Notes under the pieces: generated by a model
Database searches by the model: none
Told to the model about the DNA's origin: nothing
Seen by the model: the letters and a program-made list of their open reading frames with translations, nothing else
NCBI GenBank assembly: GCA_030544185.1
Contig: JAUNRO010000038.1
Location: 7,529-14,234 of the forward strand
Direction: 5' to 3'
Source of the DNA: Propionibacteriaceae bacterium
GTDB lineage: Bacteria > Actinomycetota > Actinomycetes > Propionibacteriales > Propionibacteriaceae
DNA: 6,706 nt
Shown here: positions 1 to 6,706 of the stretch, piece by piece
Layout: every line of letters begins with the position of its first letter
How positions within the stretch are numbered: position 1 is the first letter of the stretch
Made by a program: the position numbers and the translations under genes

Positions 1-185
1 ATCTTGGCCGCGTTCACCACGACCACGAAGTCACCGCCGTCGACATGCGGCGCAAAGGTGGGCTTGTGCTTGCCGCGCAGCAGCGTGGCGGCCGTGACGG
101 CGAGCCGTCCCAGCACGATGTCTTCGGCGTCGATGACGACCCACTTGCGGTCGATCTCGCCGGGCTTGGGGCTATACGTGGACAC
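1..185 (-). CDS. rplM: 50S ribosomal protein L13, N-terminal part (runs off left edge)
   Basis: L13 is an early-assembling protein of the large ribosomal subunit. The 61 complete codons present read [15 protein letters not shown], then [14 protein letters not shown], then [19 protein letters not shown]. This is the typical actinobacterial L13 N-terminus: the TYSPKPG start, the DA.D.VLGRLA strand and the [14 protein letters not shown]-binding segment. The rest of the gene lies beyond position 1. I chose the GTG at 185 because AGAAGG sits 5 bases upstream as a good ribosome-binding site and because family members start right before TYSP. An in-frame GTG at 200 would add five residues and place the AGAAGG inside the coding region. 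The gene is divergent from the citrate synthase at 451. rpsI (S9) normally follows rplM, but that position is outside the window. Confidence 0.97.
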   Translation of the reverse strand, partial: MSTYSPKPGEIDRKWVVIDAEDIVLGRLAVTAATLLRGKHKPTFAPHVDGGDFVVVVNAAK

Positions 186-354
186 GCTAACCTTCTTCAC
201 TCTCTCGGAATCCGACAGGATGTGACGTTCGGTGCCTGCTCAACAGCGGGTGAGAACCACGCCGGAGACCGGCACCGCTTCTCGAAACCCGAGGTTCCGG
301 ACAGACGGAGCGATTCGCGGTGAATCAACTCCCGTTTGCGACCGAGCGCAACAG
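186..354 (-). promoter_or_regulatory. Long structured 5' leader of rplM
   Basis: This gene-free stretch would be the transcribed leader if the promoter at 361-390 is used. Read on the minus strand it holds several self-complementary stretches. They are TTGCG/CGCAA (336-351), a two-part helix pairing 329-332 with 307-310 and 322-326 with 312-316, CTCG/CGAG (281-293), GCCGG/CCGGC (261-273) and TCGGA/TCCGA (205-215). A 7-base long-range pair (271-277 with 230-236) overlaps the GCCGG hairpin, so the two cannot form together. L13 controls its own mRNA in E. coli and Bacillus through leader structures. Whether this leader does the same is inference. Confidence 0.35.
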
Positions 355-360
355 CGAGAA

Positions 361-390
361 ACTCTACTCCCCCGGCTTCGCGTCCGCCAA
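361..390 (-). promoter_or_regulatory. Candidate promoter for rplM (TTGGCG-N18-TAGAGT)
   Basis: On the minus strand a -35-like TTGGCG (385-390) is followed after 18 bases by TAGAGT (361-366), which fits the actinobacterial TANNNT -10. The start point would be near 354, giving a leader of about 170 bases before the rplM GTG. This is the best -35/-10 pair in the divergent region by eye. Confidence 0.45.
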
Positions 391-438
391 ATCGTCCGCC
401 TGACACGCATTCGCAACAGAACGGTCACACTGAACACC

Positions 439-444
439 TACCGT
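439..444 (+). promoter_or_regulatory. -10 element for a probably leaderless citrate synthase mRNA
   Basis: TACCGT matches TANNNT and ends 6 bases before the ATG at 451, so transcription would begin at or near the A of the start codon. No Shine-Dalgarno is visible before this ATG, which agrees with a leaderless message. No clear -35 hexamer lies 16-19 bases upstream. Confidence 0.4.
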
Positions 445-450
445 GCCGTC

Positions 451-1730
<1,280 letters not shown>

Positions 1731-1731
<1 letters not shown>

Positions 1732-1838
1732 GGTGCGCCGTCCCAGCCGCGCAGATTCCACGGCCCGTACGCCCGTCTCACGATGTGGCTACGCGGAACA
1801 CGTCCTCCACCGCCTCTGGCCGTGGAATCTGCGCACCT
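1731..1838. repeat. Large imperfect palindrome between the convergent citrate synthase genes
   Basis: Two perfect 17-base arms, GCGCAGATTCCACGGCC (1749-1765) and its reverse complement (1818-1834), flank a 52-base centre. A further outer pair, AGGTGCGC (1731-1738) and GCGCACCT (1831-1838), overlaps the end of the right arm. The GCGC at 1831-1834 could therefore pair with either of two copies on the left, which are set apart by a 14-base insertion. The left outer arm begins on the last base of the upstream stop codon. No transposase and no T-run follow. It could be a REP/MITE-type dispersed repeat or an RNA hairpin protecting or ending the convergent transcripts. The sequence alone does not decide. 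Confidence 0.7.
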
Positions 1839-1852
1839 GAGCGCCACACGGG

Positions 1853-1890
1853 AAGACAACAAAGCGGGGCCGCCCGAAGGCGACCCCGCT
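1853..1890 (-). terminator. Rho-independent terminator of the minus-strand citrate synthase
   Basis: On the minus strand, 9 bases after the stop codon, AGCGGGGTCGCC pairs with GGCGGCCCCGCT (12 base pairs, one G-U wobble) around a TTCG tetraloop (1875-1878). The T-rich tail TTGTTGTCTT follows at 1862-1853. This is a textbook intrinsic terminator. On the plus strand no T-run follows the hairpin, so it should work only for the minus-strand gene. Confidence 0.9.
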
Positions 1891-1899
1891 GATGTGGCA

Positions 1900-3183
<1,284 letters not shown>

Positions 3184-3231
3184 GTCTCTCCTTGGGTTCA
3201 CGGGCTGATCCAGTCACCTAGTGTGGGGCAC

Positions 3232-3237
3232 AACCTA
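3232..3237 (-). promoter_or_regulatory. Proximal -10 candidate for gltA
   Basis: On the minus strand TAGGTT fits TANNNT and would start transcription near 3225, about 41 bases before the ATG, leaving room for the Shine-Dalgarno at 3188-3193. No good -35 accompanies it, as is common in Actinobacteria or at activator-dependent promoters. The CRP/GlxR-type site is centred about 63 bases upstream of this start. Confidence 0.35.
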
Positions 3238-3280
3238 TTCTGTCCGGTCGGCGCCCCTTCCCCTGCCCATCAACGAGCTG

Positions 3281-3296
3281 GGTGATGTGGATCACA
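3281..3296. promoter_or_regulatory. CRP/GlxR-type operator upstream of gltA
   Basis: GGTGA-TGTGGA-TCACA matches the CRP-family consensus TGTGA-N6-TCACA at 9 of 10 fixed positions; only the first T differs. In Corynebacterium glutamicum the cAMP receptor GlxR binds the gltA promoter, so the placement makes biological sense. Its position about 63 bases upstream of the proximal start resembles class I activator sites. If the distal promoter is used instead, the site lies downstream of the start and would act as a block. Regulator identity and sign are inference. Confidence 0.5.
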
Positions 3297-3346
3297 AGAT
3301 CACAAGAGCCGGTCCGGCAGCCAGTTGGCCACCAACTCGAAGGGCA

Positions 3347-3377
3347 ATATTACTGGCCGGTGACCCCGCACAGCCAA
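3347..3377 (-). promoter_or_regulatory. Distal promoter candidate for gltA (TTGGCT-N19-TAATAT)
   Basis: On the minus strand TTGGCT (3372-3377) is followed after 19 bases by TAATAT (3347-3352), a good TANNNT hexamer in an unusually AT-rich patch for this window. Transcription would start near 3340 and give a leader of about 157 bases crossing the CRP/GlxR-type site. Confidence 0.3.
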
Positions 3378-3423
3378 TCCGATCACTGGCCAGAAATCCG
3401 TGCCCACTCAGCCAACGCGCGAT

Positions 3424-3837
3424 TCAGATCGACAGCAGCGGCTGGCTGCCGGGCGGCACCGCCCGCCCGTTTATGATCTGCTTCCCGAACGGAAACATCG
3501 TAATGGGCAGCATCTTGATGTTCGCGATGGCCAGCGGGATGCCGATGATCGTGACGGCCTGGGCCGCTGCGGTCGTGACGTGGGTCACCGCGATGCCCAG
3601 CCCCGCGACGACGAACCAGATCACGTTCGCCACCGCCGAGACGGCCCCGGATGTGGGGGTCTCGACGACCGTGCGGCCGAACGGCCACAGCGCATAGGAC
3701 GCCATCCGGAAGGAGGCGACCCCGATGGGGATGGTGATGATGAACAGGCAGGCCAGCAGGCCGAACAGGAAATAGCTGAGAGCCAGCCAGATCCCGCCGG
3801 TGACGAGCCAGAGAATGTTGAGCAGGAAACGAATCAC
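3424..3837 (-). CDS. yccF: YccF-family (DUF307) inner-membrane protein
   Basis: This small integral membrane protein has 137 residues and an unproven role. It begins IRFLLNILWLVTGG, the characteristic YccF start, and contains two related halves. The first carries TIPIGVASFRMA followed by ALWPFGRTV (about residues 35-57). The second carries GIPLAIANIKML followed by TMFPFGKQI (about 99-121). Each half is preceded by one or two hydrophobic stretches (about 4-36 and 66-101), so three or four membrane segments are likely. The GTG at 3837 was chosen because AAAGGA lies about 6 bases upstream and the family starts here. An in-frame GTG at 3867 would add ten hydrophilic residues. It lies 81 bases downstream of the lipoprotein gene on the same strand with no terminator between them, so the two may be co-transcribed. 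Confidence 0.88.
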   Translation of the reverse strand: MIRFLLNILWLVTGGIWLALSYFLFGLLACLFIITIPIGVASFRMASYALWPFGRTVVETPTSGAVSAVANVIWFVVAGLGIAVTHVTTAAAQAVTIIGIPLAIANIKMLPITMFPFGKQIINGRAVPPGSQPLLSI

Positions 3838-3918
3838 CGCACGTCCTTTCCGTTGCGCTGCACCCACTTCACCAGATCACCCAAGGGGCCGCCGCGAAGG
3901 GGCCACTCCGCGCCGGGC

Positions 3919-4656
3919 TCACAACTGGAGAATCTGATCCGCCGGGGGCGTCTCGAAGGTCTCGACAGCGTTCCAGTCGGAGAAGGTCAGCTCCCGGTGC
4001 TCGCCGTTCTCGTCGGTGTCGGTCACCTTGAGGATCTGGTTCTTGTCGTCGGCGGTGGTCCACACCACGGTGCCATCGCCGCCGACCCGGCTGCTCAGCT
4101 TGTAGGCCGGGGTGCCATCGACGGTGTCCTCCTCCACCTTGGTGTTGAGCTTGTCCTGCAGGCTCAGGTCCCCGGCGGCCGCCTCGTCCAGCAACGTGCC
4201 CACGTTCATGTCGCGGGAGAAGCTCGCCTCGCCGGTCCCGATGTACTTGCCCTCGAGCAGATCCGTCTGCGCGCCGGCAGCGGGATCCTGGGAGGTCCAG
4301 AAGGCCCGGTCGGCCTTGATGTAGTCCTTGCCGTCCACAGTGATGATCTCCGCATGGCCGCCGTCGTTGTCCAGCTTCAGCTCGGTGCGCTGGTTGGTGC
4401 CCTCCCGATTGCCGGCGATATCGACCGTGGACTGCTTGCCCTCCATGGGCCCGACCAGATGGATGCGAACGCTCTGCGCAGTGCGCATCTCCTCCATCGC
4501 GTTGGTGATGACCTCCTCGGAGGAGGGAAGCTCCGCCTGCGTCTGGGTCGCCGCCGGATTGTCGGTCTCTGCCGGCGTAGTCGTCCCTCCGCACGCGCTC
4601 AACGCCAACACACCGGCCACGGCCAGGCCCGCAAGCCACGTCACTCGACCCATCAT
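3919..4656 (-). CDS. Secreted lipoprotein, LppX/LprAFG-like
   Basis: This is a probable membrane-anchored lipoprotein of 245 residues. It has a short basic N-terminus (MMGRVTW), a hydrophobic core, and a lipobox LSAC with the lipidated cysteine at 22. A Thr/Pro/Ala/Gln-rich linker follows to about residue 44. The remainder alternates short strands (VRIHLVG, TELKLDNDGG, HAEIITVDGKDYIKADRAFW, and later GTPAYKL and GTVVWTTADD). That pattern resembles the half-barrel LolA/LppX/LprG fold, which in mycobacteria carries lipids across the envelope. The assignment rests on pattern, not on a diagnostic residue. The ATG at 4656 and the next codon, also ATG (4653), are both usable; AAAGGG is better spaced for 4653. 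The gene is divergent from trmB and is followed by the YccF-family gene. Confidence 0.82.
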   Translation of the reverse strand: MMGRVTWLAGLAVAGVLALSACGGTTTPAETDNPAATQTQAELPSSEEVITNAMEEMRTAQSVRIHLVGPMEGKQSTVDIAGNREGTNQRTELKLDNDGGHAEIITVDGKDYIKADRAFWTSQDPAAGAQTDLLEGKYIGTGEASFSRDMNVGTLLDEAAAGDLSLQDKLNTKVEEDTVDGTPAYKLSSRVGGDGTVVWTTADDKNQILKVTDTDENGEHRELTFSDWNAVETFETPPADQILQL

Positions 4657-4694
4657 TCACCCTTTCCCCTGCCCGCTCCTCGGGCTCCCCGCGC

Positions 4695-4700
4695 AGGTTA
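4695..4700 (-). promoter_or_regulatory. -10 candidate for the lipoprotein gene
   Basis: On the minus strand TAACCT fits TANNNT and would start transcription near 4688, about 30 bases before the ATG and upstream of the purine-rich ribosome-binding stretch at 4661-4671. No convincing -35 is visible. Confidence 0.35.
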
Positions 4701-4748
4701 GCCACCGATGCGGCCAATTTGCGAGAATTCCCACCGATCCGCCCGCGC

Positions 4749-4754
4749 TAGTGT
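4749..4754 (+). promoter_or_regulatory. -10 element for a probably leaderless trmB mRNA
   Basis: TAGTGT fits TANNNT and is separated by 8 bases from the ATG at 4763, so the start point can coincide with the A of the start codon. The stretch before the ATG has no Shine-Dalgarno. An in-frame GTG (4751) falls inside the -10 itself and so is unlikely to be the start. Confidence 0.42.
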
Positions 4755-4762
4755 CCTGTGCC

Positions 4763-5518
4763 ATGGATGGCAGCAGGCCGACACGGGAAGTGGTGTCGTT
4801 CGTCCGCCGCAGCACCCGGATGAACCCCAGCCAGGAGAAGGCCTGGGCGACGCGGGAGCGCTATCTGGTCGAGGTCCCCCGCCGCGAGACCTCCACGTCG
4901 ATCGCTCCCGGAGCCAGGATCGACTGGCCGGGCGTGTTCGGTCGCGAGGCCCCGCTGGTCGTCGAGATCGGCTCGGGCACCGGGGACTCGCTGGCGGTCA
5001 TGGCCGCTGCGGCACCGGATCGCGATCATGTCGCGTTCGAGGTGTTCCGGCCGGCGCTCGCCTCGACGATGATCAAGCTCACCGCGGCCGGCCTGACCAA
5101 TGTGCGCCTGGTCGATGCGAACGGGGTCGAGGGCCTGCGCGAACTGTTCGTCCCCGGCAGCATCGCCGAGCTCTGGACCTTCTTCCCCGACCCCTGGCAC
5201 AAGGCCCGCCACCACAAGCGCCGGCTGGTCGACGCCGGCTTCGCCGCGCTCGTCGCGTCCCGGCTCACCCCCACCGGGGTCTGGCGGATCGCCACCGACT
5301 GGGCGGATTATGCCGAGCACTGCCGCGAGGTGCTCGATGATCATCCGGACCTGATCAACGAGTACGCCGGGTCGGGCGGTCTCGCACCCCGGCTGGCGGC
5401 TCGCCCGATCACGAAATACGAGCGCCGCGGCCTGGCCGCCGGCCGGAGGGTATTCGACCTCACCTATCACCGCCGGCCCGGTGCCGAGCGCCCCGCGTCC
5501 GCCGGGGGGCCCGCATGA
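4763..5518 (+). CDS. trmB: tRNA (guanine(46)-N7)-methyltransferase
   Basis: TrmB uses S-adenosylmethionine to methylate N7 of G46 in the variable loop of tRNAs. The 251-residue product has the family's landmarks in order. There is an N-terminal VVSFVRRSTRMNPSQ stretch, the SAM-binding motif VVEIGSGTGDSL (about 66-77), the acidic end of the next strand (AFEVFRPAL, 91-99), the signature TFFPDPWHKARHHKRRL (139-155), and a C-terminal ITKYERRGLAAGRRVFDL (216-233). The ATG at 4763 is supported by conserved N-terminal sequence and a -10 hexamer just upstream. The stop codon overlaps the truA start as ATGA, so translational coupling is likely. It is the first gene of a plus-strand RNA-modification cluster and is divergent from the lipoprotein gene. 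Confidence 0.97.
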   Translation: MDGSRPTREVVSFVRRSTRMNPSQEKAWATRERYLVEVPRRETSTSIAPGARIDWPGVFGREAPLVVEIGSGTGDSLAVMAAAAPDRDHVAFEVFRPALASTMIKLTAAGLTNVRLVDANGVEGLRELFVPGSIAELWTFFPDPWHKARHHKRRLVDAGFAALVASRLTPTGVWRIATDWADYAEHCREVLDDHPDLINEYAGSGGLAPRLAARPITKYERRGLAAGRRVFDLTYHRRPGAERPASAGGPA

Positions 5519-6327
5519 CCGCCCGCTGGCGGCTCGACGTCGCCTATGACGGGACCGGCTTCTCCGGCTGGGCCACCCAGCCCGGACTGCGCACGGTGCA
5601 GGGCGTGCTCGAGGAATGGATCCGCCAGGTCCTGCGTCTGCGCAACCCGGTGCAGGTGGTCTGCGCGGGCCGCACCGATGCGGGGGTGCACGCCCGCGGC
5701 CAGGTCGTCCACGTCGACCTGCCCACCGATGCCCCGGTCGAGACCCTCGAACGGCGGCTGCGCCGTGTCCTCCCACCCGACGTGGTCGTCCTCGGCGTAC
5801 GCCCGGCACCCGACGGCTTCGACGCCCGTTTCGCCGCGATCTGGCGGCGCTATGTCTATCGCCTCAACGACGGCGCCGCGCCAATGGATCCGCTGCTGCG
5901 CGGCCATATCGTCCGGCTCCGCGGCCCAGTCGATGTCGAGGCGATGAATGCCGCGGCCGACCTGCTGATCGGGCTCAAGGACTTCGCGGCGTTCTGCCGC
6001 CGCCACGACGGCGCGACCACGATCCGCACCCTGCTGGAGCTGCACGCGGAACGCGACCATCGCGGCGATATCGCCTACACGGTGAAGGCCGACGCCTTCT
6101 GCCACTCGATGGTCCGCTCGCTCATGGGCGCTCTGACCGCGATCGGGGCCGGCAAGCGCGACCGCGCCTGGCTCGCCGACGTGCTCACCTCGCCCACCCG
6201 GCATTCGGCGATCAACGTGATGCCGGCGCACGGGCTGTGCCTGGAGGAGGTCGGCTATCCTCCGGACTCCGGGTTGGCCGCCCGAGCCGGCCAGGCCAGG
6301 TCGAAGCGGGAGGTCGATGAACTGTGA
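5515..6327 (+). CDS. truA: tRNA pseudouridine(38-40) synthase
   Basis: TruA converts uridines 38-40 of the tRNA anticodon stem-loop to pseudouridine. The product has 270 residues, normal for the family. It begins with the strand RLDVAYDGTGFSGWATQP and carries the catalytic motif CAGRTDAGVHARGQVVH with Asp55. Mid-protein it has FDARFAAIWRRYVYRL (102-117), and later the second-domain motif DAFCHSMVRSLMGALTAIGAGK (193-214), ending with HGLCLEEVGY. The ATG overlaps the trmB stop by four bases, and the TGA is overlapped by the next gene's GTG, so all three are probably translated from one mRNA. In many Actinobacteria truA lies just upstream of rplM and in the same direction; here rplM is over 5 kb away on the other strand. 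Confidence 0.98.
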   Translation: MTARWRLDVAYDGTGFSGWATQPGLRTVQGVLEEWIRQVLRLRNPVQVVCAGRTDAGVHARGQVVHVDLPTDAPVETLERRLRRVLPPDVVVLGVRPAPDGFDARFAAIWRRYVYRLNDGAAPMDPLLRGHIVRLRGPVDVEAMNAAADLLIGLKDFAAFCRRHDGATTIRTLLELHAERDHRGDIAYTVKADAFCHSMVRSLMGALTAIGAGKRDRAWLADVLTSPTRHSAINVMPAHGLCLEEVGYPPDSGLAARAGQARSKREVDEL

Positions 6328-6706
6328 GCCACTACTTCCACACCCCCGACGACGGCGGCCGCCGCCGCACGATCCGGGCCCGGATCTGGGATGTCGACTA
6401 TGAGTTCGCCACCGCTCCCGGGGTGTTCTCCGCCGACGGGCTCGACCTCGGCACCTCGGTTCTGCTGCGCGAATCCTGGCCGCCCGACGAGGCGACCCGG
6501 CTCCTCGACCTCGGCTGCGGATGGGGCCCGATCGCGGTCGCCCTGGCCGCCGAATGCCCGCAGGCGATCATCGATGCCGTCGACACCAACGCGCTCGCGC
6601 TCGCGCTGACTGCCGCGAACGCGCGGGCCGCTGGCGTCGGCGACCGTGTGCGTAGGCTCCTGCCCGCCGACGCCGACGCCGGCGCCCGCTATGACGAGAT
6701 CTGGTC
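6324..6706 (+). CDS. RsmC-like 'small' class I SAM-dependent methyltransferase, N-terminal part
   Basis: The 127 complete codons start at GTG 6324, overlapping the truA stop as GTGA. They read VSHYFHTPDD, an HYF start I associate with actinobacterial members of this family, then GVFSADGLDLGTSVLL (33-48). The SAM-binding motif LLDLGCGWGPIAVALA (60-75) and the acidic strand end AVDTNALAL follow. The fragment ends at YDEIW, just where an SNPP-type catalytic motif of N-directed nucleic-acid methyltransferases would be expected. The family includes RsmC, which methylates N2 of G1207 in 16S rRNA. That substrate is inference here, since the motif and C-terminus lie outside the window. Placement behind trmB and truA supports an RNA substrate. 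Confidence 0.85.
   Translation, partial: MSHYFHTPDDGGRRRTIRARIWDVDYEFATAPGVFSADGLDLGTSVLLRESWPPDEATRLLDLGCGWGPIAVALAAECPQAIIDAVDTNALALALTAANARAAGVGDRVRRLLPADADAGARYDEIW

Noticed and set aside
221..236. CRP/GlxR-type site before rplM or citrate synthase 1 (TGTGA followed by GTGCC)
   Set aside because: Only the left half-site matches; the right half does not fit TCACA.
232..450. N-terminal extension of citrate synthase 1 by 73 residues in the same frame
   Set aside because: The extra sequence is Arg/Thr-rich and unlike any citrate synthase N-terminus. The enzyme already has normal length from 451, and the stretch overlaps the rplM leader and promoter.
1749..1834. Palindrome as a classical Rho-independent terminator for citrate synthase 1
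   Set aside because: The arms are separated by 52 bases and no T-run follows on the plus strand, so it does not meet the usual criteria, although it may still stabilise a 3' end.
3323..3337. AGTTGG/CCAACT hairpin after the YccF-family gene as its terminator
   Set aside because: It is about 90 bases past the stop, has only six base pairs, no T-tail, and lies within the gltA promoter region.
3883..3904. Repeated AAGGGGCC in the gap after the lipoprotein gene as a terminator
   Set aside because: The two copies are direct, not inverted, repeats, and there is no T-run, so no intrinsic terminator is formed.
3400..4701. 433-codon plus-strand open frame across the YccF and lipoprotein genes
   Set aside because: It is antisense to two genes with clear family features, a lipobox and ribosome-binding sites. 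The predicted product is compositionally biased.
4748..5809. 353-codon minus-strand open frame opposite trmB and truA
   Set aside because: Antisense shadow of two unmistakable tRNA-modification genes; rich in Arg/Gly/Pro with no domain.

Overview
This window is GC-rich, densely packed bacterial DNA. It looks like an actinobacterial chromosome, probably close to Propionibacteriaceae, though that placement is inference. The support is: strong G/C bias at most third codon positions, GTG starts, two start codons sitting directly behind TANNNT -10 hexamers with no Shine-Dalgarno (leaderless style), an actinobacterial-type L13 N-terminus, and an LppX/LprAFG-like lipoprotein.

Layout from left to right. 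(1) The N-terminal third of rplM (ribosomal protein L13, minus strand) runs off the left edge. It is preceded by a long leader with several hairpins and a good promoter candidate. (2) A citrate synthase gene on the plus strand (451-1731) converges on a second, paralogous citrate synthase on the minus strand (1900-3183). The 168-bp gap between them holds a large imperfect palindrome and a strong intrinsic terminator for the minus-strand gene. (3) The second citrate synthase has a 240-bp upstream region with two promoter candidates and a near-consensus CRP/GlxR-type operator. (4) A YccF-family membrane protein and, upstream of it, a secreted lipoprotein lie on the minus strand. (5) Divergent from these, the plus strand carries a tight cluster of RNA-modification genes joined by 4-base overlaps: trmB (tRNA m7G46), truA (tRNA pseudouridine 38-40) and the start of an RsmC-like 'small' methyltransferase, which runs off the right edge.

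Most of the content is housekeeping: translation (L13, tRNA and probably rRNA modification) and entry of acetyl-CoA into the TCA cycle. I saw no CRISPR array, tRNA, rRNA, transposase, phage gene or obvious defence system. The points worth following up are the back-to-back pair of full-length citrate synthases, the palindromic element between them, the cAMP-receptor-type operator, the structured rplM leader, a strong preference for TAT tyrosine codons in otherwise C-ending genes, and the separation and opposite orientation of truA and rplM, which are usually co-oriented neighbours in Actinobacteria.
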